From positions 107,369 through 171,368 of the forward strand of contig NW_022985192.1 of assembly GCF_010093535.1 (NCBI RefSeq): a stretch of DNA of 64,000 bases, in the 5' to 3' direction. Below the pieces are notes generated by a model that was not told where the DNA came from, did no database searches, and saw nothing but the letters and a program-made list of their open reading frames with translations. Origin of the DNA: Lindgomyces ingoldianus (taxonomy: Eukaryota; Ascomycota; Dothideomycetes; Pleosporales; Lindgomycetaceae). Each line of letters opens with the position of its first letter. The stretch's first letter is position 1. Positions 1 through 10,900 of the stretch are shown here, in pieces. The translations under genes were made by a program, and so were the position numbers.

Positions 1-515
1 ACTACTTAATAATATAAAGCTGTTTTTTAAAGTTTTTTTAAAAAGCTTTAAAGCTTACAACATAGCAGCTTTTTTATAAAGTAAGTGCTTTTTAAAAGGC
101 TTCTTAGCTTACTTTAATAGCTTAGAGTTATACAAGTACTAAGCTTATTAGATTAAATTTAGAGGCTATTCTTAGCTAAAGTTTTAACATAACATAATGT
201 TATAATTATGCACAAGTAAGGTTATAGAGCTTTACAGAGGTCTAGTTTAATTACTACATAAGGTATTATAGTAGGTACAAGATGTTATGTAAGAAATAAA
301 AAAGTTTAGAAGAAAATTAGTAATTAAATACTTAGCTTAGAAGTCTAAGCACTTTAAGTATAAATTAAACCTGTTCTAAGTTTAGTTAGTGTTAAAGCAG
401 TTTATGCTTAAGTTTATGTCTGTGTTGTGTTGTGTTTGTGTTAGACGTGCACTAATAATACTCTAGTACGCGTCTAATACAGTTATGTCTGGGATCCAGG
501 GAGGATACCGTGACA
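1..515. mobile_element. Right end of a degraded LTR-type element inserted in the hAT copy
   Basis: This AT-rich stretch has no counterpart in the second hAT copy, whose alignment with this one starts exactly at 516 (GTATA, matching 43360-43364). The stretch ends in CCGTGACA, so a TG...CA-type LTR end followed by a GTATA target duplication would explain the junction. The left end lies outside the window, so neither the left duplication nor the LTR length can be checked. A short inverted repeat (TTAGACG at 441-447, CGTCTAA at 471-477) lies near the end. No open frame of note. Assignment as LTR element is inference from the junction only. Confidence 0.4.
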
Positions 516-2683
516 GTATAAAAGTGTTATAAGTTAATAATAAACATCTAAAAAGAGCTATAGAAGCTATTGCCTTTAAAGTGTTTTATTATAAAGTAAA
601 AAACTTTAAGAAACTTATAAAAGTAATTAACTTTTTTTTATTTATCTTTAGTAATAACCTTAGTAAGAGCAGAGTTACTAGAGATAGTAGAGTTTATAAA
701 GTTATTATTAGTGCTTCTTTACTTATGTATAAACTTAGTAATAGTGTCCTTAAGCTTAAAACAGCAGAGGAGCATAAGATAAACACTGTGCTAGTGTACA
801 CTGCTGTCTTATATAAGATTAAGCGTCCTAAAGCTCTAGAAAAAGTTGTTGTTATTAAGAGTAGCTTAAAAAGTTATAAAGGCCTTCTATTATTTATATA
901 ATGCTAACACTATGTTTATAAAATTATAAAGTTTTCTAACAACTTTATAGCAGTAATAAAGGTTAAATTATTTCTAAGAAGCTGCTTAAGTAAGCTCTGC
1001 TTTAAAAGCGCTTATTTTTTTACTATAGATAACTGCTTTTACTACTAGCTAAATTATATAGCTAGCGCAGCGTATACAGTGCTTAGAGGTAAAGGGCATA
1101 TTAAGATGTTAGGTAAGAGTAAAGATAGTCTTATTATTATTATTTAACATATTATTAGCTACTAAATAATAAAATTTTAACATAATTTTAAAGTTATTAA
1201 TAACTTTAATAATTTTTAGCACTTAATTTACTCTAGTATAGTTACTGTACAGGTTATAAAAGCTAATTAAGATGTTACAGTGTTAGTAGTTAACATTTAC
1301 ACAGTATTATTAGTTAGTGTTTAGTTTAATAAAAGATGCTAAGACGCTAAACTAATAAGCTAAGGTACACTTACTAATAAAGTGTAACACTACACTTAAG
1401 AAGAAGAGGTAGTTTAGAGAAGTTTATATATTAACACTTAACATAATTTTACTTTAGGCTATTTTTAGCATTATTTAAATCTCCTACTTCTGCTGTGTAT
1501 ATCCCTGCTACATATAGGATAAATATGTAGTGTTAGACGCTAGAAGGGCAGCAAGAAGATTAGCTTTGTTTTAGGTAATAATACTCTAAAGTTCTACTAA
1601 TAATGCTATATAAAAAGAAATATTATAAAGTATTACCTAGTTAATAACTACTACTTATAAAGCTTCCTCTTGCTAAACATTATAAAAAATAATATATAAT
1701 AAGCCTGTAACCTTATAAGCTGCTTTAAATAAACTTAAAGAGATTCTTAGCTTATTAAGTAAAAGAGCGCCTTTACTTCTTCTACTAATATCTATCTAGT
1801 GCTTTTTTTTAAGGTAGTAGATAATATAAGTATAACTGTTAACTTTTTTTACCTTTTTATAATTACTCTTAGCGTAGCACTTCTTATAGAGCTACAACTT
1901 TATCCTAGAGGCGTCTCTTTTGTTATTATACACTAAATTAGCTTTATAAAGCTATATTTAGGATAACTAATAATTACTATATAATTAGCTTTTATGCTTT
2001 ACTTAGTATTTAAGCTTTTTTAGCTTTAACTTTTTGTTTCTTATCTAGATGTTGTTCTACTTAATAGTAAATAATACTTTATTATTAAAAGCAAGGTTAT
2101 CTAGGTACTTCTTTATAAGGGCTAAGAGACTATTAGATAGCGTGCTATTATAAAAAAAGACTAAGAACTCTAATAATAAAGACCTTAATTAGGCAAGTTA
2201 ATAAGAACTAGCGTAATAAGTAACTCTAGTTTAGTAGGAAAAGCTAGCTTAAAAAAATCCTTAGGATAAGGCTGTACACCTGCTACGCTAGAGGAACTAG
2301 AACATCTAGCTTATAATAAGTAAGTCTGTAGGCAATTATAATTTAAGAACAATATTAAGGGCAAAAAGTTAACTAAAATTATAGGATTTTACGCCTTAAT
2401 CCCTTTCTCTGCTAGCTCTTTAATTGTTGTACAAACTGTAGAGTTTTTACCTAATTGTTACTCTAAAAACACAACTTTAAACACCCTCCTAACGTGTCCC
2501 TATAGCTGTCTAATAAGACCTTATATTACTAGGAAATATTGTCTCTCTAAGACGTATTACGGTCCGTAATGGGAGCTGGCTCCTACGTACGTTACGGCTC
2601 ACACTCCTCCTACGTTTCAACGGCTCACGTGACTGCTACGTTCACGTATCTACGAGTCGTAGTACGTACGGTTGGGAACGCTG
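516..2683 (+). mobile_element. RIP-degraded hAT-type DNA transposon, copy 1 (left part outside or interrupted)
   Basis: This block matches 43360-45709 along its whole length apart from a 206-bp insertion in the other copy; differences seen by eye are mostly C/T and G/A. It ends in a terminal sequence whose reverse complement begins CAGCGTTCCCAACCGTACGT. The left terminus of the nested element at 35313 begins with almost the same bases, so these are terminal inverted repeats. CAG-type ends with 8-bp target duplications (proved for the other copy) are the hallmark of hAT elements. The expected 8-bp duplication here would be CTGCCGTG at 2684-2691, but the left partner is off the window. The interior is very AT-rich with stops in all frames except one 106-codon frame (581-901). 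The last 190 bp or so (from about 2490) are much richer in CG than the interior. Confidence 0.75.
581..901 (+). pseudogene. Relict 106-codon frame in hAT copy 1
   Basis: This open frame is also open in the second copy (43425-43745, 106 codons as well). The two translations differ only at positions explained by C-to-T or G-to-A changes, for example R/K, E/K, A/T, P/L and G/S. It is Lys- and Leu-rich and low in complexity, as expected of RIP-altered codons. It may be a remnant of the transposase or of an accessory protein of the element; no transposase motif could be recognised. It is unlikely to be a functional gene. Confidence 0.35.
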
Positions 2684-2691
2684 CTGCCGTG

Positions 2692-4410
2692 GCCGGCTAC
2701 GGAATGGGGATGGTTGGGGTTGTGGGAAATCTTTTTCTCGCGCAGATATCTTGCGCAGCCATCATCAGTCGAGAATTGGGCAGATGTGTATTCGCCCATT
2801 TCTTCAAGAGCAGGAGCAGGAGCAAAGTGATGTAAATGGTTTCAGTTTGATTGAATGATGTAGAGAGACCTGTATAAGTTGAGATACCGCAGTTCGTTAT
2901 ATGTTACTTATCTTCGGATGTCTCTTGGGCTAGGCTGAGAGTCTTCAGTACTCCAAGCCAGCATGCTGGTCAACACATGCTCTCATTAGAAAAATAAATG
3001 TAGAAGGTCAATTGTTGAGCTGATAATATACAGATTCGCCTGAGGTTTGGAGATCACAGGACTTAGCAACTATTTAATGCTAGAAATTGCCTACAGCCTG
3101 AAGGTCAGACATGTCAACAAGCAAGTCAAGTTTACTATCAGAGAGAAGCGCTATTCCTGTTTAAAACGCGTTAAACCTATATAGGAAGGTCACTAACCTA
3201 AGTAAGTAATCAATCAAGTCAAGTTGGACCTTAAAAACGCCACAAACTTGTTGTGAGAGGTATCAAGCAGGAAGCAAAAGGCACAGAGAGGGAATGCAGG
3301 ATAGGGGGTGTAACGAGAGAGAGAGAGAGTAAAACTTAGAGTTGGAGGCAGAGGTACAGAAGCCGAGGAGCCTATATACCCCGTGACAAGCCCAGGGTAC
3401 TCAGGGGTTGGATAGTTGTAACATAACCGTGATACTTGCTTGTTGGGAAATCTGCTGAAGGTGAATTTTCCTCCTATCTGATAGCAGCTAAGCTAACGAC
3501 AAGTTTAGTATTCTAGCTACCTCTTTCATGCCCCAATGACCATGTGAATTTTTTGCAGAATGCAATAATCTAAGAATACCTGACATATCAATTCTAGACA
3601 CTTTAAAGAACTTGGAGATCCTCTCCCACCCTCAGATCAAGACCCGATCAATTACACTCTATACACCTCAACCACATGTAACGAGAGTGGAACTCTGAGG
3701 AAGCCTCTACGATCTATCTTCGAATCATCGGTACATGTTTTCTGCTGAGTTGTGACGTGCTCTGTTGGCAATGGTATGCGAAAGAAGACATTGGAAAGGG
3801 AAGGAGTCATGCATGTTTAATGTACTGACTATCTACTAGTGCCGGTACCCCTCTACATAATACGGCTGCCCCTAGAGGTTCCCCATCAACACAACACTTT
3901 TCCACTGAATCGCAGGCAGGCTTAAGACTCGTATCATGGATCGTTAGAGTATAAATTCCAAGCAAAGACATGACATCAGTCCCCCGTGCCAGCGGCGAGC
4001 GTACAAGCACTGTAAACCACGAGTTTCGAAGAATCGTTGGGAGGCTTGGTGGACGAACCTTGACAAAATCTCGCCATCCTAGGATCCGCTGCGTAACTCT
4101 GCCAACCCAGATTCGCGTACTCTTCTATCGCACGTGATGCCGAATCCCTTGGCCGCTCTAGTCGCCTATTAGGACTAACCCCTATCTCTGCACTTTTATT
4201 CACCCCTCAGGCGTCACGCGCCTTAGACCTTACACTATCGCTAAACTCACCTAGTCTAGCTCTCGCCACCTAGTCCGCCTACCCCGGCCCTCTGCCTGCC
4301 ACGCGATAGAGGTGGCACAGTGTGCAAGGCGACCCGAACTTCTAACCAAGCCTGTAACCAAAACAGGAGGATCCTACAGCACCGTTCTAGTTCTAATTTT
4401 CATGCTGGTG
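2692..4410. other. Intergenic DNA between transposon relict and MITE
   Basis: Base composition returns to balanced values at about 2560. Only short open frames occur, none with codon patterns or introns that suggest a gene. A short GA microsatellite lies at about 3314-3328. No RNA gene or repeat pair was recognised. Confidence 0.5.
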
Positions 4411-4418
4411 GATATGCC
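4411..4418. repeat. Left 8-bp target site duplication of the hAT MITE
   Basis: GATATGCC here is repeated exactly at 5023-5030, immediately outside the two ends of the inverted-repeat element between them. An 8-bp duplication is the insertion signature of hAT transposases. Confidence 0.85.
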
Positions 4419-5022
4419 CAGGGCTTCCAACGGGCCGTACTACAGTCCGTACAAAGTGAACCGTAACGGTCACGTGTTCAGTACGAACGTACTGAGTTTG
4501 TGAGCTGTACTGTACGTTTAATGATGCCCTAGGTACAGTACGTAGTACAGATTATATTACCCTTTTAGGAAGTTTGTATAGGGGTTCTGGAGGGGTATAA
4601 GGGCTCTAGCGAGCAGGAGGCCTGTAGACGCTTAAATCTCTTTCTAAGGGTTTTAATCTATCTATCTGTCTGTTGTCTGAAAAATGCCTATTATAGACTA
4701 TTTTCTATTGCAGAGTTATCTATCTACGCCTCTTGCAGCCTTATAGGCCTTATCTAGTCCTATCTGCTCTTGTTACTAGGGAGAACTAGTTAATTAGACC
4801 TTAATCTTGCGTCTCTAGAGACCTATAGTCTTAGCTGTTTTAACTAGAGTACAGCGTACTTTAATTAAATTGTACTACTTGTACAGATCACGTGAGCTGT
4901 AACAGTTACGATACGTACACCTACCTCTCCTCCTCCCTGTCGTACGAACGTACACAAAATCTCACCCGTACAGGCCTCAAAATCGCCCAATCGTACAGTA
5001 CTACGCCTCGTTGGAAGCCCTG
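4419..5022. mobile_element. 604-bp non-autonomous hAT element (MITE)
   Basis: The left end reads CAGGGCTTCCAACG and the right end, on the reverse strand, reads the same 14 bases; similarity continues in weaker form for about 15 more bases with CGTAC-type motifs. GATATGCC is duplicated exactly at both borders (4411-4418, 5023-5030). CAG-starting inverted repeats plus an 8-bp duplication are typical of hAT. There is no room for a transposase and no convincing open frame, so it must be mobilised in trans. The middle (about 4510-4870) is AT-rich with stops and looks RIP-altered, whereas both ends keep CG-rich palindromic motifs such as GTACGTAC-like and CACGTG sites. Similar end motifs occur in the large hAT element of this window. 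Confidence 0.85.
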
Positions 5023-5030
5023 GATATGCC
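5023..5030. repeat. Right 8-bp target site duplication of the hAT MITE
   Basis: GATATGCC, identical to 4411-4418. Confidence 0.85.
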
Positions 5031-5344
5031 AGGAATCCTCAAGTCATCTATAGCTGATATAATCGTTAAATACGGCATGAACGGCTGTTCTCAATGGTTC
5101 TAGTCCCAGGTTTCTGTCCATCATGGAAATTATGAGGAGCAGCTAGTGTCGGGGTGTACGTATGAAAGCGGAGCATTGTATTGATTCCGTACATAACTAC
5201 GTCCATGTCGAGTTAAATATCGTGCCCTCGAATACGCTGTATTTTCACTTGGGATTGTTGACACTATAGCAAAGACGGATAAGTCTATTTATTTCGGGTC
5301 CGAAATACTCTTCTAAAGCTATTATCAGTATTACTATGTTTATG
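5031..5344. other. Intergenic, downstream of the DUF1996 gene
   Basis: No gene or repeat recognised. It would hold the 3' UTR of the gene that ends at 5345. Confidence 0.5.
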
Positions 5345-6911
5345 TCAAGCCCAATCGCCTCCCGGAAGCTCATTCATCCCTATCAAACCTGTTAGTCTAG
5401 AGAGGCCAATGCTATGACAAACAGTAGGTGGACTCACATCCATCAATATTCTCGTTAACAGTGACTGGAACGTTACACTGGTTCTTGACCTTGGGCGTCT
5501 GCGACGTAAGCTGCGTGCAGTTGCGGAGGTAGCAACCACTGTCCATAGCGGTCTGGAGCGTATCATCCTTCCAGCCAAAGACGTAGTCGCCGTGCTGGCC
5601 GAAACCAGTCCTTGCACTTGTTAGATATAACCGAGCTTCTATTATCTAGAGATTTGGGATGGCTAACTTGTCTCCAGTTGAGAGAACGAATGGCTGGCTA
5701 CCATCCTTCGGCCAGTCGTCCTTGTTATTGAAAGCGGTGGTATTCCACATAACCTACGCGTGCATTGATATAAGTTCCTCTCTCGTACAGGATGGGTGAT
5801 GGGTACTCTAGGCAATACATACCTCTAACATGACCTGCGGGATTTTCACGGGATGACTGGCGGGACACGTGCCGTTGACGACAGAGAAAGAGGGTGGCCC
5901 GCCAGTCGGGTGAGTGACGTGATCGCGGTGGCTCGGGCTATCGAGGTTCTTTCCGTCCCAGCACCTGCGGTATCATCAGATCCTAGCTTCTGCGTCAAAA
6001 CTCCGCTGGCTAGCTTAGTGGCTTACAATGGGAAGATGATGTTAGACCGGATACCTCCAAGGCATGGTTGCTTGGGGAAATAGTCGGTATCCCACTTGGG
6101 GTCGAGACATGGAGGATACATGCTGCCACCAAAATTGGGCTCCGAGAAGCAGCGATAACACTGCTGCATGTTCTTCCCCAAATTCTCAGACGTGCGTCTC
6201 ATCGCGTCGCCGGTAAGCATGCGGAAGCCCTGGAACAATAATAAACCTAGGTAAGTAAAGGAATAAGCTTTATGGGGGCAGACCTACCGGCTTGAAGGCG
6301 GTCGTTGCATTCCGGTTCGGCGAAGTGTAGTATATGGTAATTCCAGCGTTGTCGCCATCGTTGAATTGGTTTGCCATCTGCGGGACGCGTTTGTAGGTGC
6401 CGTTCCGGGCCCTGAAGTAGAGATTCGCCGTCCAGTAATTAGAGAAGTCCTGATCGAAGTGGCATGTAGTGCACGAAGCAAGTTTGGCGATATCCGTCAC
6501 CGGCATCGAAGCATTAAACGCGTTCTGGTCCAGACATTAATCGATGAGGGGAGGAAGAGAACGTCTCGTTGAGTGCACATACCCCTCCAACCACCTGGTG
6601 CATGTGCGAAGACGGGCTCATATCAGGGTTTACAAGGCTAACACCGTCAGTTCACTTTCTTTCACCTCTCAAGGGTGACTCGGCTAACGCACGGGTCGAG
6701 ACGCTCGATGACGACCTGAAAGTTTAGATACAGAGCTCATAGTTACAGATACACCGCGACTACACACCTGGGAGCAGCCGAATCGCAGCATGGCCCCTGG
6801 GCCTCTCCTCCCTCCACCTCTCAACATCGGTTCATCTAGATCAACACCACTTTGCGTGGCTGCGTGGCCTACAAGAACCGAAAGCGCCAGGAGACAGGAC
6901 CAAAACATCAT
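5345..6911 (-). CDS. DUF1996-domain secreted protein, nine exons
   Basis: Nine exons joined through short GT-AG introns give one frame of about 365 residues: 6911-6768, 6715-6693, 6637-6583, 6524-6288, 6229-6027, 5964-5823, 5753-5668, 5610-5438 and 5379-5345. All junctions keep frame. The first 20 or so residues (MMFWSCLLALSVLVGHAATQ) form a signal peptide. The mature part follows the DUF1996 pattern seen in many fungal extracellular proteins: a Cys followed by VVIERLDPLVNP, then SSHMHQVVGGNAFN, a CTTC pair, SNYWTANLYF, a GITIYY strand, CWDGKNLDSPSHRDHV, HPVKIPQ, GQHGDYVFGW and a C-terminal ENIDGW-ELPG block. The length fits the single-domain members, which lack the WSC modules found in larger ones. 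The biochemical role of the domain is unknown to me; secretion and a wall or extracellular location are inferred. Exon 2 is only 23 bases. The second Met could equally be the start. Confidence 0.88.
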
Positions 6912-7919
6912 GAAGACGACCGACTATCAACCAGTCTCACAAGCACATGTGATATGGATGAGGCTTTGTGAAAGGAAAATGTAGGTATGGATACAGGGGC
7001 GTGTGTGGTTGCTATTTGAAAGCGAATGAGTGCGCGAGTTCAGGGAGAACAGGGTTGTTTACTATGCCTGTATTAAGTTAATCAAGTTCTGGCCCACATA
7101 ACTATATTCACAATATCGTAGATAGCCATTTGTGGCCTCTAAGAATGATCCACTTCGTTATTCGGCCTCCCAGCCATTTTGCCGGATTTCCCTTTAAACA
7201 TGCCGGTTGCCGGATCCGTGTGTCCGGTAGGCTGGACTGTGGAACCCTGTCAAGATAACATATTATGAAGGAGAATAATCCTAAAGTGTAGTAGATAGTC
7301 AGCAGCCAAGAGTACTCGATATTTTTATTAGAGCAATATAATAGCGGGGGATCGGCGTGCCTTCATCACTGTTTTGTACGAGCATGTTGGCATCGGGGCC
7401 GGCATCTCAAGCTCTCTAAACCCCCTACTCTGCCCGTTTTGTTCATGTGGTGAGGAAGGCGATAAGAGGAAGAGGTCGAGGTCGAGGTTGAGGTCGGTTG
7501 AAGTCCGATCACGCTAGCTCTATCGGGGCAAGCTTCGTCATGATCCGAGATCTATACCTGATCCGTGGTGTCCTCGACATCAATTGATGAAAGACAATGT
7601 CAGTTGGTTTCGTGTATCTATTCAAGTATTCGAATTTACAGATCTATGAACTCTCTCGGCTCTCACCACACACCAAAAAGCTCATGTACAGAAAGCAAGA
7701 CAGGACAAGGTATCCAAGTAACCATCCATCTCCAACACCTGAAAACGCCAACTATACACAAGCTAAATAAGCCAATCCAGATCCAATTCGACACATCAAG
7801 CACTGTGCGTAAATTAAAGAAGCGATCGTCCAATCATAAACCCCTTAAAATCGCCAAATTTGAACATCCGAACAGTAACATAGAAGCGGAATATATAAGC
7901 CCAACTTCTCCCATCTCAT
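6912..7919. other. Intergenic between DUF1996 and kelch genes
   Basis: This region carries the promoter of the DUF1996 gene and the 3' flank of the kelch gene, which lie on the same strand. Apparent open frames (such as 7565-7984) run antisense and lack gene character. No repeat found. Confidence 0.5.
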
Positions 7920-10900
7920 CTACCTCTCCTCAGCCTCTGTATCTGTCGCCCCCTCTCTCTCCTTCCCCTTCCCGCGAACTTTAAACGACCTCACCGATGG
8001 ACTCGGCGAGGGTCTAGGAGACATCCTTGGTGGCCCTTGCTGCTCGAACCTCCCAACGAGGTCTTTGACACGACTTGGACTGTTACTCGGGCTCATACTC
8101 GCGTCACCTTTACCGTCACTCTTGTCCTTATCTCTATCTTCTCGCGGAAGGGAAAGAATTGAACTCCCATCCACATCAGCGTTTACGACGCGGAGCCGAG
8201 TTTTAGGGACTGTGAACATGACCTGCACAACCCTCCTCTCAACCGCAGCTTCAACGTCCCAGTCTTCTTCATCGGCGGGGGTGCTCGGTCTTTCGTCCTC
8301 TCCTCCCCTCCCGCTCAGAAAATCCCCCGGTGGGAGGTTTGATGGGTGGGGAGAAGGCAGATGTATGTGATCCTCGTCCCCTAAACTGATGAGGTTTCCA
8401 CGCTGTCTCCACTCCGCCCTCTTCCTTTCCTTTTCTGCAAACGCCACATCCTCAGGCGCACCCCAGTTGTCCCCACTCGTACGCCGCCATCGAGCGCGAG
8501 GGTCATTCGGATCCAACTCATCGTCCAGCCAATCCTGTTTCCCGCGCTTGCCAGTCCAGAAGCCAGCGTCCGAAGCTGCGCGTCTAGGCGGACTAGATAC
8601 TGGAAACGATTTACGCTTCGAGGCCGGGGCGGTTGGCGACGGCGGGTTATCCGTATACGATTCCAGTTGCGGTGTTGAAGTTGTGAGCGATCGCGTTCGC
8701 GTATCCATCGCAGTCGTGGATCTCGATAGTGCGCGTCGGACGCTCCCAAGCCAGCTCTTCCTACGTTCTCGAGGTCGGGTGGAAGCGTCTGTAACTGATG
8801 TCATCGCGGTGATTGTTCCGGCGCGACTCATTGTCCCACTCCCTTCCGTGTCGCGGTACGTATGTGTGCTGGAACCATTGGACGTGGACGCTGTGTCGGG
8901 ACGGGCTCGCTCGCGTTCGGGATTTCCGCCGAGGAGGGCTTCGCCTTCTGCTTGGAGCTGCATGAAAGATGTTCGAGCGGTCATGAAGGAGTCGGTGTCC
9001 GCGTTTACGACGTTAGGACGGCCGCTGCTGCGAATGCTGGTGAAGGATTGCGTGCGGGGATCTGTCGGACTTTGCCATCCTCCTCCTCCTCCGCCGCCGC
9101 CGCTATGTCTGTGGTGTATGTCTCTTGTTGGGCTGCCTTCTGGGGTTTTGAAAGGGTTAACATGGAAGGCATTGTTGAGGATGGCTGTCGAGCGTACAGA
9201 AACGCTGCGTCGAACGCTGCCGTTAGTGGAGTTGGAGGATAGGTTTGATCGCATGCTACGTTCACTGAGATTGGACTCTGTGCGATCGGATTTCGTTGGT
9301 GACACTCGACCATTCGATGTCGGGCTTGAGCGTCCTGGATGCACAATCTCCCAGTCATGGTTTCCTTCCTCAGCCCCATCGCATGTAGGAGACGCTGGCG
9401 CCGAATGAGTGACAGATTTCCTCTGCTTGGTGCTCAACCCACTTGCGCGATGGCTATTTGTAAAAGGATCGAGCACCGGGGCGCTATCGAAGATGGACAC
9501 TCCACGGTTAGCTGAACGCTCTAACATTTCAGGTTGCGATGCAAGCGGCGTTTTGTCAACTGTCTGCTCTTTTTCATGCACCTGCTCCTCTTCTTCTAGT
9601 TCATCAATCGGATGAATGTGTCCAGAACCGCGAACTGACGCCCCACCGCGCCCATTGAGATGGTGGCTTGCTCTACTGCCAAGACTCCTCCTGAGTCCTC
9701 GTGTGGGACTTGGAATCTCCACCAACAGACCTGTTCTTTCCGCATCGTGGCCGTTAGATCGTCGCCATCCTTGGTTTTGCTGACAGTCGGCTGTTGGATA
9801 GAAATCGTTCGCGTCGTCGAAATATTCCACAGCGTCTATATGACCGCCTCGGCCATCCACTCCAGGCGTTAGACACTCAATGTTGTAACGGTGGGCTCCC
9901 ATAGCAAGGTCTCGTAACTGCTTCTCTCGGAAGTCTCGTTGCTTCTTTAGTCGTCTCGTGTACCATATGTAGAACACCATCAAGCCAAGAACGGCGGCCA
10001 TCCCAATACCAAGGCCTGCACCGAGTCCTACCTTTTGAGAAGTCTTTGCAAGGGGTCCAATTTGCGCAGGGGCGGAGGTAGCCGTCTGGGGGGGTGGAGA
10101 GTACTCAGATATCCAGGTGTTTGAAGTAACATTGAAGAACAGCGTCTTCGTGTAAGCAGTTTTTCCAGCTCGTCGCCAGCGGGAGCTGGGTGCCGATATC
10201 GAGTATCCGCCCATGACCATCATAACTCCACCAGGAAGCATGACTGCACCATGGCCGTAGATTCCCGAGTTTTTAGTTAATCCCGGTCCGGAAGTAGCTG
10301 GCACGGTCCATTCCCAATTCCCTTGTCCCCCAAAGCCTTGGCCAACGTTGAGAATTGCTAATTGAGGGTTGGCAGGCGTATCAACATCTCCAATCCAGCC
10401 TCCAAAGAGAACGATTCGCTGCCCATCCTGGGTGAGTACTGCAGTATGACCAGATCTAGGCTCGATTTCGTTGACGTCAGTGTGTATGGCGAGATCCGTC
10501 CTCTGGGTGTCGGGCTGGGAGACGGGGAGAAAGGTCCAACCTTGCTCTGGAAGAGAGAATAGTGCAACCTGCGACATGTTGATGAATGCATTGCTAGTGT
10601 GGCCCCCGACGAGCACGAAATTTTGTTGTTGGGTCTGAGTTCCATCACTCTTGTTGGAGAAACTTGGCGAGAGGCCAGTCAAGGTAAATCCGGCTTCTGC
10701 AATAGGCGGTCCACGACTAGGTGAAACACCGATTTGATAGCCAAAGGGTTTTGTCGTGTCCTTCGAGGGCTGGAGAGTAACCATGAGGTTCGAATAGTTC
10801 GCGGCGGACTGCCAGTCGCTGCTGCCGTCTGGGGAGGGACACATCCCGCCAAAGAAGTAGGCACCTGTATCTTTTGCACCTCCCTTAACTAGACTAGAGA

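Noticed and set aside
2569..2835. 88-codon frame at the end of the first hAT copy
   Set aside because: It crosses the transposon terminus and the insertion border, and the CG-rich terminal motifs explain its openness.
8389..9408. 339-codon forward frame opposite the kelch gene
   Set aside because: It runs antisense to the long, motif-bearing kelch frame and its translation is low-complexity Ser/Arg/Val without any domain; a codon-bias shadow.
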